This document shows, in pieces, positions 48,524 through 59,429 of a stretch of 64,000 bases of DNA. The DNA comes from Zizania palustris (lineage: Eukaryota; Streptophyta; Magnoliopsida; Poales; Poaceae), in the NCBI GenBank assembly GCA_019279435.1, contig JAAALK010000286.1:48990289-49054288 (forward strand). The letters run 5' to 3'. The notes below the pieces were generated by a model. The model was not told the DNA's origin. It searched no databases and worked only from the letters and a program-made list of their open reading frames with translations. A program made the translations under genes and the position numbers. The first letter of the stretch is position 1; each line of letters opens with the position of its first letter.

Positions 48524-50389
48524 GCGCCCCCTTCAAAAGGTAAGGTTCATATATATGGCCGCACGGTCTAGATAATCTTATGTTTTGTAAGTTTGTGGTT
48601 CAATCTGGACAAGTCTGATCACGTCTGGGTTAAAAAATTTCGATGAATTTCAATCAATTCAACATGGTCCCAATCGGTGAGATTTTTATGGAATTTTAAC
48701 GATTTTGACAAAATTCGGTGAAATTCAGTACATTTGGATCAAAAATAGTGGTTTTTGACTAATTTGATCACTCTCGCATTTTAACCTCATTTGCATTTGT
48801 AAACCCTGGATAATTTGGGAGAAATATGTTGCATTGTATTTCAACTAGTTAGAGAAACTCAATGCAGCGGCACATGAACAGAATCAAAAAGTTCATGACA
48901 TTGGAGGAAGAACATTAAACACGCCTACATGCTCCAATCAATAAGTTGATGACAATGGAATCAAAAATTTCGTTGAAGCACCAGATCCAGATTCAGATCA
49001 ACACTCACGCTGGTTATTCGGTTGATCTAAAGCACCACGTATTTATCACAAGTATGAATAATAGAAAAGCACAAAGTTGCTGCAACCGGAACCCATGTCT
49101 GAATGCGCATGGAATTTCAATTAAATCAGCGATTTCAATTCCCACGCAAACAGCAAGAATGTTCCTGCCTCCAAACATGCGATAAATTTGAAAATGCACA
49201 TCCTTTTATCTGCTCCCAGCTGAGTCCTGATATTGCAACTTGCAAGATCCAAGATGCCTAGGTCCGTAACAGATGATCCAAAAGCAGACTTACCAGATAC
49301 AAATGAGATCCTTTATAGTCTTTTTCTTCGTGATTTTATCACAGACATGTCGATTTAATAGTGCTAGAACATACATGTCAATGACAAAATCACTTGACCA
49401 GCAATAACCAACCTTAGGCTTGTAGTAAGGTCTCGTTTTCATCAATGTAAACTGGAAGGCTACGTTGCATGTGCGTCACATCATGGGACGAGTGAGACTA
49501 TGCTAATAAGTTTGTACAGTTCTTGTCCTAACTAATATATATTCCATAGTTGAGAGAAGTAGACCTAGCAGATATAGCAAATCGATCAATAGGGAGCAAC
49601 ACCTCACTGTATTTCTATCGACTAAAAGGAGAATTCAGAATTGAGAGCTGATGCGCAACTCTACTATCATAACTTCTCGGGATCAGTAAGGGCGAAACCT
49701 CACTCAAATGAAGATCGATCCAAGGAATTATCCGCTTGCAGCCTACAAGTAACCAGTACCCACGGCGGCGGCCACTTGATCATCGGAGGAGCGGAGCCGG
49801 ACGCAGATTGTAAAAATCTCTCTCGAATCGATTGCTCCGTCAAATAGAAATTTTTCTCGAAACGATACATTTTTATTAAAATTTTCAAATTTGATATGTG
49901 AATTCTTATACATTTTTTATTAAAATTTTCAAATTTAATATGTGAATTTAAGAATTTACAAAAATAGTCTCCAGTCAAGTTATGGTCTACCATTCTATGT
50001 CGATCCACCCTAGTAGTTGTCGATCAACTCTAGATTGACATACCATCTGTCAATCTAAGATTGATGTAGCAATGATTTGACATAGATTGATAAATGGTAT
50101 GTCAATATCTGACGGATGCTATGCTAATTTAAGTCAAATCGACGTTGATCGATATATCAAGTACCGATAAAAACTTGGTGCTAGTCGATTTAGGATGATC
50201 GGTCTAGCTCGGCGGATCAATTATTAAGAAAATATTAATTTTGGAAATTCTTGAATCCACGAGATTTGAAATTTTCAATAAAAATATATTATTTTTAAAA
50301 AAATCAGCCAAATCGCACATATTAATGGGTAGAAAACAGTAGAATTAATGGGTAGAAACAGTAGAAAGCCGGGCTTACGCGGCCCATAA
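48524..50389. other. Intergenic DNA, no gene recognised
   Basis: 49873-49960 contains a tandem pair of about 45 bp (ATTAAAATTTTCAAATTTGA...GTGAATT). 50032-50107 is an imperfect hairpin: ATTGACATACCATCTGTCAA pairs with TTGATAAATGGTATGTCAAT across a loop of about 30 bases. Otherwise AT-rich, with no credible open frame. Confidence 0.45.
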
Positions 50390-50695
50390 GGGCATGTACA
50401 ATGGTATAGACAACCGTCGTCTATAAATTCTTGAAATTTACAACACAGACAACTAAATAGTCAACTAGTACAACTCATAGACAGTAGTTGTTTGTTTAAT
50501 TATTACAAAATATTTAATGCTTGTATGTAACCATGACTCATAGATCTTTAAATATGCATTGGAGCATGAGCTCTTGCTGTCTCTTCACCAAGAGACGGCT
50601 TGCATCTCTCTCATCATTTATTGCTGCGAAATGAGGATTTTTTTTGCAAAATATTCAGCTTATAGACAACTCTAAAACTACCATTGTACATGCCC
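50390..50695. mobile_element. Tourist-like MITE, TSD TAA
   Basis: Perfect inverted ends GGGCATGTACAATGGT and ACCATTGTACATGCCC are flanked by TAA (50387-50389 and 50696-50698). The 306-bp interior is AT-rich and non-coding. The near-identical ends suggest a fairly young insertion. Confidence 0.88.
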
Positions 50696-50769
50696 TAAGC
50701 CTGGACGTCCGGGCCTGGTTCTACGCCTCTCTTGGGTAATAAACCGGCAGCATGATTAATGATTAAGAG

Positions 50770-51540
50770 TATCAAATTACTTATATGGATTTATGTATTT
50801 TAGTAAAAAAATAAAGTTCTAACAGTATACCTAAATGAGCCCCTTACCTATTCCATTTCCTAAATCATCTCTCATCTCTCTCAAATATAGGATTAGTTTA
50901 TCCGTTCCCTATTTTTATCCGTACATATTTTTTCTCTAATATTATTTGCTTCCCCGCACATTTTTATAGGCTGGATGTCACACATATTTAAAGTACTATA
51001 ATTTCACATAAAATTATTATAAATTATATGCCATATTTGTAGTATTTAAAAAATAGAGATCATAATTATAGAAAAACTGATGTAAATTGATTAATTTTTA
51101 GGAAGAAATAAAGTTTAGGATGATTCTATATATGATTTAAGGAATAAAGTTTAAGAGTTATCTTGGGATGCTCTGAGCAAAGCAACCACAAGCAACCACT
51201 GTATCACTAGCGCATAATTAATTTAAAGAAAAACATATTGACATATAAAATATCTAATAAATATAATATTGATATATATTATGATTATTTTAATTTGATA
51301 TATATTTTATAAAATTGATTAATTTTTAGGAAAAAATAAAGTTTAGGATGATTCTATATATGATTTAAGGAATAAAATTTAAGAGTTATTGCTCTGAGCA
51401 AAGCAACCACTGTATCACTAGCGCATAATTAATTTAAAGAAAAACATATTGACATATAAAATATCTAATAAATATAATATTGATATATATTATGATTATT
51501 TTAATTTGATATATATTTTATAAAATTGATTAATGTTTAA
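50770..51540. repeat. MITE-like segment followed by a tandem duplication of about 220 bp
   Basis: 50770-51180 is related, in inverted orientation, to 22118-22525. From 51084 the sequence AAATTGATTAATTTTTAGG begins a unit repeated from 51312 and started again at 51523 (spacings of 228 and 211 bp). Each unit contains TTAGGATGATTCTATATATG, GCAAAGCAACCAC and TTGACATATAAAATATC. The units are nearly identical, which points to a recent duplication. Confidence 0.7.
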
Positions 51541-52440
51541 GAAATTAAGATAGCTTATAAAAAGGTTAAACGGATTTAATATCAAACCGGAGAGAGTAAC
51601 AATTGGCGCATAGGTAAGCCGTGCTTGTGCCATTATATTACACATAATAACCACACCAAGTGTTGCATTTCTACGGAATACTTTACAAAGAAGTTTGCAA
51701 TTACAAGTCGTCGATGCTCCATCTATCGCCCCATGTATACGATCGAATTAGACCAGAGGCACGTGATTATTTGTTTGACCGTCCTAAAAGCATCACAATG
51801 TTCTATATATAACCAGTTTTTATGCATTAAATATATTATATAGGTTGCCCTTATACACGATGAAAGTAGTTTTTATAGCATTGATTGCAAAAGTACTCCA
51901 TATGGCTATGGGCCGCCCATAAGAAATAAAATAGCATTTATCACTTCTCTTCTTTCTTCTTCTCTATATTCTCTTACTTTTAATATTTCATATTGCTAGA
52001 AATATTGTTCTCTTCTTTCTTTCTATCTCTATATTCTCTTTTACTTTTAATATTTCATATTGCTATAAATATTGTGGATCCATCTATATGGATTAGTTTG
52101 CCATATACATTATATACATTAGAGATGCCCTAGTCATCCCGACGACGTGTACGGTAAGTCGTCCGAAGCTACGGTTTAAGTTAAGGAGACTTTGGTATCG
52201 GCAGCAATTGATTTCAGATTTTAAAACTTTCTAAATAGTTATAGATTATATATTATTTTTACTGTAAAAAAATACAGAGTCTGAAAAAAACATGTGTTCT
52301 AAATGGTCATGTTTTCATAATATATATACTGTAAAAGTTTGATACACCACGGGAAACATTAAATGCAAAGTTTTTGAGAAAAAATATCTTATGTGCACAA
52401 CATCTCGCAAGCTCATTTTAACCTCTTCTAAATCTACGCA
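51541..52440. other. AT-rich intergenic DNA with a 65-bp tandem duplication
   Basis: About 51944-52008 and 52011-52074 are two copies of a unit containing TATATTCTCTTACTTTTAAT and ATTTCATATTGCTA. Nothing else is recognised. Confidence 0.5.
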
Positions 52441-52444
52441 TGGA

Positions 52445-52985
52445 TTTTTTTGTTAAATAGTATTTTTAAAAAAATAAATAAATTTGTATTGCGATTTCAA
52501 AAATTGCAAAATAACATCCAGTTAGCCAACCATGAGCCGACTAGAGGCCAGTCAGCACTTGGTCGGCCGAATGACGCCACGTGACAGCCAGTTGGCCGAT
52601 GGACCGCTGACTGGTGCCCGGAACACACCGTGCCGCGCTCGCCGCCTCGGCTCCCGCCTGTCCACGTGGCGCGCGGGGATGGGAGTCGAGGCGGCGGACG
52701 CAGGACCGACTGGTCCGAGAGGCGAGGTGGGGCGTGGGGGCGCGCGCGGGCGCGGTCGGCGAGGGGTCGCGGGGCGGGCATGCAAGGCGCAGGCGCGGGC
52801 GCGACGTGTTTCGGGCGCCAGTCGGCTGTCCATTCGGTCGACTGACTGTCATGTGGCGTCAGTCGGCCGACCAAGTACCGATTGGCCCATGGTTTGCCGA
52901 CCGGATGCTATTTTGCAATTTTTTAATCTGTCGTACAAATTTGATTTTTTAAATACTATTTTTTTAAAAAAATTCTCTACTCATG
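52445..52985. mobile_element. Long-terminal-inverted-repeat element, Mutator-like
   Basis: The arms are inverted copies over roughly 190 bp each, from TAGTATTTTTAAAAAAAT through AAATTGCAAAATA, ACTTGGTCGGCCGA and TGACGCCACGTGACAG to GACTGGTGCCCG. The central 200 bp is very GC-rich, which produces spurious open frames. A shorter relative with the same AT-rich outer arms (TTTAAAAAAATCAAATTTG) is at 56752-56960 and has a 9-10-bp target duplication, so I place both in the Mutator superfamily. The target duplication here is not clear. Confidence 0.7.
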
Positions 52986-53391
52986 CATGGTATAGCGCGT
53001 CTGTTGCTAGTCGTTACCTCCTCATAAAAAGGTAAGGTGACTATTATCCATTGCGTCAAGACGCCTACGTTAATTTAGATGTGTTATATTAAAAATTTCC
53101 GTCTAAATTTCCTGGCTCAACGACCGCTATCGCAACCACAAGTTATGTATTTCTTTTGCAACTATTGTTATACAGCTAAATCCATTTAGAATCAGTGCTA
53201 ATTAAAATTTGGCAAGTTTAATTTCTGGAGGAATCGAAGAATCGATAGAGCTCGATCAGCAATAATGCTATCATTCAACCTGATGATATAATACAACCAT
53301 TTATAAACTTAACACACATGGCAGTTTATTATACAGCAGTGAGAAAATCTAAGAATGATTTCCATCCGAAACACTAACAACAGTAGTCGTA
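52986..53391. other. Intergenic DNA
   Basis: No gene or repeat boundary is recognised. The sequence is AT-rich with a few short palindromes. Confidence 0.35.
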
Positions 53392-53572
53392 AGAATGAAA
53401 CGAAGCATCATATGGATCCCATAATAATCATGCACTATATCATCACTTCCCACATAGCATAAGAATGATAAGAGCACGCCGCTGCTAGCTTATTGCATCA
53501 TCATATGGATGATCCACGCTAGCTAGCTAGCTAGCTTATTTGATGAAGTAGCAGTGTAACAACAATCAGATA
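53392..53572. repeat. Duplicate of the 3' flank of the cysteine-rich peptide gene, copy 1
   Basis: This segment matches 54826-54975 along its length (GAAGCATCA, CATCACTTCCCACA, TAAGAGCACGC, GATGATCCACGCTAGC, TTATTTGA, AACAATCAGAT). It differs by small indels, including a longer (CTAG)n run at 53516-53535. The second copy lies directly downstream of the gene at 55113-55409, so this copy marks the far edge of a tandem duplication whose body is in the N gap. Confidence 0.8.
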
Positions 53573-54572
53573 NNNNNNNNNNNNNNNNNNNNNNNNNNNN
53601 NNNNNNNNNNNNNNNNNNNNNNNNNNNNNNNNNNNNNNNNNNNNNNNNNNNNNNNNNNNNNNNNNNNNNNNNNNNNNNNNNNNNNNNNNNNNNNNNNNNN
53701 NNNNNNNNNNNNNNNNNNNNNNNNNNNNNNNNNNNNNNNNNNNNNNNNNNNNNNNNNNNNNNNNNNNNNNNNNNNNNNNNNNNNNNNNNNNNNNNNNNNN
53801 NNNNNNNNNNNNNNNNNNNNNNNNNNNNNNNNNNNNNNNNNNNNNNNNNNNNNNNNNNNNNNNNNNNNNNNNNNNNNNNNNNNNNNNNNNNNNNNNNNNN
53901 NNNNNNNNNNNNNNNNNNNNNNNNNNNNNNNNNNNNNNNNNNNNNNNNNNNNNNNNNNNNNNNNNNNNNNNNNNNNNNNNNNNNNNNNNNNNNNNNNNNN
54001 NNNNNNNNNNNNNNNNNNNNNNNNNNNNNNNNNNNNNNNNNNNNNNNNNNNNNNNNNNNNNNNNNNNNNNNNNNNNNNNNNNNNNNNNNNNNNNNNNNNN
54101 NNNNNNNNNNNNNNNNNNNNNNNNNNNNNNNNNNNNNNNNNNNNNNNNNNNNNNNNNNNNNNNNNNNNNNNNNNNNNNNNNNNNNNNNNNNNNNNNNNNN
54201 NNNNNNNNNNNNNNNNNNNNNNNNNNNNNNNNNNNNNNNNNNNNNNNNNNNNNNNNNNNNNNNNNNNNNNNNNNNNNNNNNNNNNNNNNNNNNNNNNNNN
54301 NNNNNNNNNNNNNNNNNNNNNNNNNNNNNNNNNNNNNNNNNNNNNNNNNNNNNNNNNNNNNNNNNNNNNNNNNNNNNNNNNNNNNNNNNNNNNNNNNNNN
54401 NNNNNNNNNNNNNNNNNNNNNNNNNNNNNNNNNNNNNNNNNNNNNNNNNNNNNNNNNNNNNNNNNNNNNNNNNNNNNNNNNNNNNNNNNNNNNNNNNNNN
54501 NNNNNNNNNNNNNNNNNNNNNNNNNNNNNNNNNNNNNNNNNNNNNNNNNNNNNNNNNNNNNNNNNNNNNNNN
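53573..54572. other. Assembly gap, 1,000 N
   Basis: Exactly 1,000 unknown bases, which suggests a fixed-size placeholder and not a measured length. It is flanked by the two halves of a tandem duplication. Confidence 1.
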
Positions 54573-54825
54573 TACTAAAAACAATGTTAAAAAAATCAAC
54601 GATGAACTGATTAACTTGTAACCGACACCTCACCGATTAATTTTCAGTATAATCGAGACATTAATCGGCCGTTCGATTAATCGAAAGTGTGTGTGAGAGT
54701 AAAATGGCAAGACAGGGGTGCACATATCTCAGAAAAAGCGTGTGAGAGATAGGTAAAAAGAGATAGAGCAACACAACTTTTTAATGCCTCGATTATACTG
54801 AAAATTAATCCGATTAGTTGTAACA

Positions 54826-54975
54826 ATCAAATGAAGCATCAATCCCATAATAATGGTGCACTAATCATCACTTCCCACACGTACAAGATAAGAGCACGCA
54901 GCTGCTTATTGCATCATCGTATCGATGATCCACGCTAGCTTATTTGAAGTAGCGGTGTAATAACAACAATCAGAT
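54826..54975. repeat. Duplicate of the 3' flank of the cysteine-rich peptide gene, copy 2
   Basis: The counterpart of 53392-53572. It lies about 140-290 bases past the stop codon of the cysteine-rich peptide gene and probably includes its 3' UTR. Before it, at 54630-54815, AACCGACACCTCACCGATTA... and TTATACTGAAAATTAATC-type words form an inverted pair (CAGTATAATCGAGACATTAA against ATGCCTCGATTATACTG), possibly a small MITE. Confidence 0.75.
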
Positions 54976-55112
54976 GGAACATCCACACATTTACAGTGAC
55001 ATTGACACAGAGCCTGACGCGCTCCGGCGTCCGGTCAGGCGACGGCCGTCGGCCGGGCGGCCGCCTGTCCGGCTGCCGCGCCCGCCGGCGGCGTGCATGT
55101 GTTAATCAGTTT

Positions 55113-55409
55113 TCAGCCGCTGACGCAGGTGGCACGGCAGGAGCTGCCACAGTAGTTGACGCATTTCTGGTAGTAGTACGCCATGCAGCTCTTGCAACCG
55201 GCTTCGTTCGAGGGGTCGGCGCAGGCTGAGCTGCACGACCCGCTGCCGCTGCCCTCGCACGAGGACTTGCACGCCTGGTCGCACTCGCCGCAGGGCACCT
55301 GAGCCGCCGCCTGCTGGACGGCGGCGGATGTCAGCAGCAGCACGACGCAGACGGCGGCGACGGCGGACACCGTGGGAGCGGCAGCATAACAACGACCGGA
55401 AGCAGCCAT
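55113..55409 (-). CDS. Secreted cysteine-rich peptide, 98 aa, single exon
   Basis: The product starts with a clear signal peptide: basic start MAASGRC, hydrophobic core AVAAVCVVLLLTSAAV and a likely cleavage after AAAQ near residue 36. The mature part, about 62 residues, holds 12 cysteines in the order CGEC, DQAC, KSSC, SCSSAC, GCKSC, KCVNYC, GSSC, RATC, spaced for several disulfides. Stop codon and ATG are well defined, and the minus strand carries a TATA box upstream (55552-55560). I do not recognise the exact family. It could be a defence-type or a signalling peptide, and no activity should be assumed. Duplicated 3' flanking sequence on the other side of the N gap implies a tandem paralogue. 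Confidence 0.78.
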   Translation of the reverse strand: MAASGRCYAAAPTVSAVAAVCVVLLLTSAAVQQAAAQVPCGECDQACKSSCEGSGSGSCSSACADPSNEAGCKSCMAYYYQKCVNYCGSSCRATCVSG

Positions 55410-55551
55410 TAGATAGCCTATCTCGCTCTCTGTCTGTCTGCAGGGGACGGTGAAGTTGTAGCTCGATCTAGCTGCTTGATTTATCTGGCCTGGTACGTGA
55501 GATCGACGCGGATGCTGTACATATTGTGATCGATGAGGCCACCGCCAGCAT

Positions 55552-55560
55552 TATTTATAG
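55552..55560 (-). promoter_or_regulatory. TATA box of the cysteine-rich peptide gene
   Basis: On the minus strand this reads CTATAAATA, about 145 bases upstream of the start codon. That would place transcription start near 55525 with a leader of about 115 bases. Confidence 0.65.
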
Positions 55561-55856
55561 GCTGCGAAGGCATGCAGTTCTAGCTTGTTTAGCTTGTTAG
55601 CTAGGAGTAGATTTTATCACTAGATTAATTACAAGTGCACGCAACCATGAACCATGCGCATGGATTGTGAATGTTGACTTCCTTAACTGCGTGCTCCGCC
55701 GCGCCTCTCAATGTATATTATTGTTTATTTATGTGATCTTATCTACGGCCGGGGAGAAAATTTTGGTGAGGAAGTCTTCAACCTCTTTACCACGAGAACC
55801 CCTATTTTTTGAGGTCTTGTTCTAGATTTTGCCATCTCACTTTGTCACCAATCTTA

Positions 55857-56199
55857 GGGGGTGTTTAGATCCAAGGGCTAAAGCATAAGGAGCTAAAATT
55901 TAGCTCCCTTAGGGGCTAAAAATCCAAACACCAAAGCTAAAAAGGGGCTAAATTTTTTTAGCTCATTAGCCCCCAAGGAGGAGCTAAAGAGGGGCTAAAA
56001 TGCCCCTTTTCCACCCATACCCTCACCATGCATGCATGCATGAAAAGCAAGAGCAATAAATGAGGGATATTTTAGTCATTATACACAGCAATAAATGCTT
56101 TAGCCCTTGTTTTAGCCCTTGGATCCAAACAGGAGGTGACTAAAATTTTAGCCCCTTTTTTAGTCACTTTGCTTTAGTCCCTTGGATCCAAACAGGGCC
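55857..56199. mobile_element. Tourist/Harbinger-like MITE, TSD TTA
   Basis: The ends GGGGGTGTTTAGATCCAAGG and the complement GGCCCTGTTTGGATCCAAGG are inverted and flanked by TTA (55854-55856 and 56200-56202). Inside, GGGCTAAA and TTTAGCCCC words recur. It is a typical grass MITE next to a gene, about 300 bases upstream of the peptide gene's TATA box. Confidence 0.88.
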
Positions 56200-56202
56200 T
56201 TA

Positions 56203-56741
56203 AAGTAGTGTCCCTCACTCTCTCTCTCTCATTGTCTCGGAATGGGTTTGCTTACGCTTCGTAGCGGAGGTCGGGGGCGACGGCGACGGCGTCGAAGATG
56301 GACGGAGGCCATCCCGCGCGCGGCGGCGACGGAGGTGGGTAGAGCTCGTCCGGAGGAGACCATCCCACGGTGACAGAGGTGGGTAAGGCTCCGGCCCGTG
56401 CTAGCCCTACGTCCCCGCTGCCCCACAACCTCGCGCCGGCCACACCTCTGTCGGACCGCGCGGGCCACTTCCCCCGTTCCCCGCCCCACCTCGCGAGTCG
56501 CGCCGGCCGCCTCACAAACCCCACCCTCCCGTCGGCTACTCCCGTTCCACGCCCCACCGGTCGTGGGCAGCGCGAGCTGCGGGGCTCCGGCGGCGTAGGC
56601 TTTCGATGGTGCGGCGCTGGTGGCCACCTCGCTCGGCTCCATTTTGATCGCTGTCGTCTTCTCATCTATCTTACCATCTCAGATTCTCTCCTCCGTCGGA
56701 TTCCTCCTGCTTCCACGTGGCACATATCTGATGGAGAAGAT
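56203..56741. other. GC-rich segment without a recognised gene
   Basis: Open frames on both strands run through 56229-56660, but the products are low in complexity (Arg, Pro, Ala, Gly) and match nothing I know. A (CT)n tract at 56216-56230 opens it. It may be a decayed first exon or sequence captured by a transposon. Confidence 0.35.
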
Positions 56742-56751
56742 CTCGCTGAGG

Positions 56752-56960
56752 GATTTTTTTAAATAATATTTAAAAAAAATCAAATTTGCATACCCGTTAC
56801 AAAAAAATACAAAAATAGCATGCGGACGGTACTTGAAGTGCCGACTCAATCTCCAGGAGCCGACGTGACATCCAATCAGTACTTCAAGTGGCGGACCGCA
56901 TGTTAGTTTTACAAATTTTTCAAACTGGACATACATATTTGATTTTTTTATAAAAAAATC
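56752..56960. mobile_element. Mutator-like MITE, 9-10-bp TSD
   Basis: The inverted AT-rich arms (GATTTTTTTAAATAATATTT and the matching end AAATATG...AAAAAAATC) enclose a GC-richer middle with TACTTGAAGTGCCGA and its inverse. The flanks CTCGCTGAGG (56742-56751) and CTCGTTGAGG (56961-56970) are a target duplication with one mismatch. It is related to 52445-52985. Confidence 0.72.
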
Positions 56961-57059
56961 CTCGTTGAGGAGTGTTCGAGGGCCTTCCCCGTATAATTTT
57001 TTCCCCTTCTGATTAACATCGTCCTCAGTTGACCTGCCTGGTCTCATCGCTTCCCGTCA

Positions 57060-57950
57060 GCTGCACAGTCGAATCATGGGGGAATAAGTTTTTTCTTAAA
57101 TAGGGGCCAAATGATAGTCAGCCTCCGATAGCCTCGGGCCCGGAGACCGACACCGCCGAAGCATGAAGTCGAAGCATTTTCCTCCTGTCGAAGTTATTTT
57201 CCAAGCAGCAGCTAGACCAAGTCTCTAGGCTCCAGTCGAAGCCTGCCTAAGTTGGCCTCCGGGCCCCTTCGGGGTTAGCCTCTGGGCCCCCTTCGGGGTT
57301 GGCCTCCGGGCTCCCTTCGGAGTCTTCCGGAGTCAAGCCTCTAGGCTTCCTTCGGGGTTCCCCAGAGCCAGCCTCCGGACCCCCCTCCGGTTCCTGACGA
57401 AGCTAAGCTTCGAGGAGTTCATCTAGAGTTCAGTTCGGAGCATACTTCGAAGTCCACCTCGAAGTGCCCTTCGAAGCCTTTGACGTAGTCTCCGCCCAAA
57501 GAGCTCCGGCCACTACTTCGAACCAGGAAGATATCTTGCTACAGTGTAAAGCCATACTGGGGGCCCCTCCGCCCATAGTATGTCGTTTAGCTGCTCAGAA
57601 GTGACGTTTATCTGACACGTCTGTAAAGCTGTTTGTACAGTAGTCCAGTCTTCTTTCCCTTCTTGCTCCTATAAGGCCTATAACCTGTAGATGGCATTTA
57701 GGTCTTTTCCTTTGGCCTGCGTGCCTATAAAAGCAGAACTATGCCCTTGTAATAGACAGGTTCAGGAGAGGCAAGACTATGCCAAATCCACTGTAGACTG
57801 GATGTAGGGCTATTATCTCTTAGGAGAGACCTAAACCAGTATAAATCCTTTCTCACTTTGAAAGAACCATTCGAGATTCATTCTATTCATTACATACTTA
57901 GAAACCTGGTGTAGCTAACGCAATTGCTACAACAATCTCCATTTTCTACA
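57060..57950 (+). mobile_element. Probable solo LTR of a larger retrotransposon
   Basis: The segment has promoter-like GTGCCTATAAAAGCAGAAC (57720-57738) and leads to CAATTGCTACAACA near 57933, the kind of end seen in grass gypsy LTRs. It contains words of the CTTCGAAG and CCTTCGGGG type. I could not fix the target duplication or the left edge, so the limits are approximate. Confidence 0.5.
57253..57362. repeat. 24-bp tandem repeat, about four copies, within the LTR
   Basis: Units follow the pattern GGCCTCCGGGCCCCTTCGGGGTT with small changes: copies start near 57253, 57277, 57301 and 57335, the last after a short insertion. Confidence 0.75.
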
Positions 57951-58006
57951 TGTACGCCATCAATTCCTCATGGCGAAGAGGTTGAGAACCCCATCAATTT
58001 TTTCTA

Positions 58007-58535
58007 AGCATCTCCAAAAGAGTGGTTATTTGGCTCTTCAAGCTAAATTTTAGTCCATCCAAGCAAAAACGCACTCCAAAAGAATGGCCAACCAGATGGC
58101 CAAGCCATTCGGCTGGCCAAATTGAGATTCCGGCTGGCCAAATTTAGCCAGCCATTTTGGCTGGTTACTCATGGGCCCACTGGCTCGGCGACAACATGCA
58201 GTGGCTGTGCAGGAAACGGTGCACAGGCAACGAGGAAAGAAAGAAAGGGAGAAAAGAGAAGGAAGAAAAGAAAAAAGAATAAAATAAAATAAAATAAATT
58301 TTATAAAAAATGTATACAATTTGCAAATTTTAAAATTTTATAAATGATATTTTTTAAAATAAGAAATCAAATATTTGAAAATATTTAGAAATTTTAAAAG
58401 AGAGAATAAATTGTTTAGAGAGTTGAGAATAGAGAGTCTTTTAGAGTATATAGCAGATTTGGAGAGGAATCTTTTTGGATAGTTGGCTAAATGAATAAAT
58501 AGAGAGTGCAAAATAGAAAGACTTTTGGAGATGCT
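58007..58535. mobile_element. Tourist-like MITE, 529 bp
   Basis: Perfect inverted ends AGCATCTCCAAAAG and CTTTTGGAGATGCT are flanked by CTA on both sides (58004-58006 and 58536-58538), a 3-bp duplication. The interior has TTTGGCTGGCCAAAT-type palindromic words and an AT-rich right half with no coding capacity. Confidence 0.82.
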
Positions 58536-58538
58536 CTA

Positions 58539-59429
58539 ACTAGATTATAAAATATGTGTAAGCAAACGTCAAATTCTTAAGTTATTGATAAATCAAAACA
58601 TTATCATTTGATATGTCAAAAAATATTATTAGATGATTTTCATAAAAACGCATTAATATAATTATATTTTTAATAGTTTCGTTGATTTATCACAAATAAA
58701 AGGTGAGAAAATCTACTTCATTCAGTTAAACTGATATATAAATGCGGTGATTGTTTGACTGTCCTAAGTTACATCTTTCATCAGCCATAAATAATCTCAA
58801 GTTTTTCCTTTCAAAAAGAATAAACCAGAAGTACGTTTTGACTTCTATTATTGGATAGATCCACGCATGAGTAAATTGACTGCCAAGACAATCCGTCCAC
58901 TAGCCTACAAACTTCTCGCAGCTAAGATAAAACAAACGATACAAATTCTAGTTCAGATTTTGATACTCAATAGCTGCAGAATATAGAAATGAACTAGAAA
59001 GAAGTTGGAGAACACTAGCTTCTCCAAATTTTTATCAGCTACTCATACTAGCTAGCTACTGCCGTACATGTATCCTCGACTGAAACCAGATTTGCAAGCA
59101 AAAAAAATTGTTTTATTCGTAGACGATCTTTTCCATGGTGTACCTTTACTAATTAACCATGCACGTATTTTTCAGGAGAACAGGTTGCCACGGTAAAATA
59201 AATTCTTCGAATATATGGTCGAATAGGACGGATGTTTTCTCGTCTCACGGAGTTAAATTTCACAACGACGAAGGTTTCGTGGCGGTACATCACGACGGCG
59301 ATGCGCCGCCGCCGGCCGGTGACCGACGGGGCTGCTGGACTTCCTTCGTTTTATCACGCAAACTAGGCCTGAATTTTCAACGGGTTGGCCTGCCAAGGTT
59401 TCGGACGAATCACGACCCATAAATTGATA
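58539..59429. other. Intergenic DNA
   Basis: AT-rich, without recognisable genes. The open frame at 59159-59422 on the plus strand has no family features. Confidence 0.35.

Noticed and set aside
53523..54633. Long open frames of about 355 codons
   Set aside because: They consist almost entirely of unknown bases in the N gap.
56229..56762. Overlapping 130-137-aa frames on both strands
   Set aside because: GC-rich DNA with low-complexity products; no domain, start context or splice sites that make sense.
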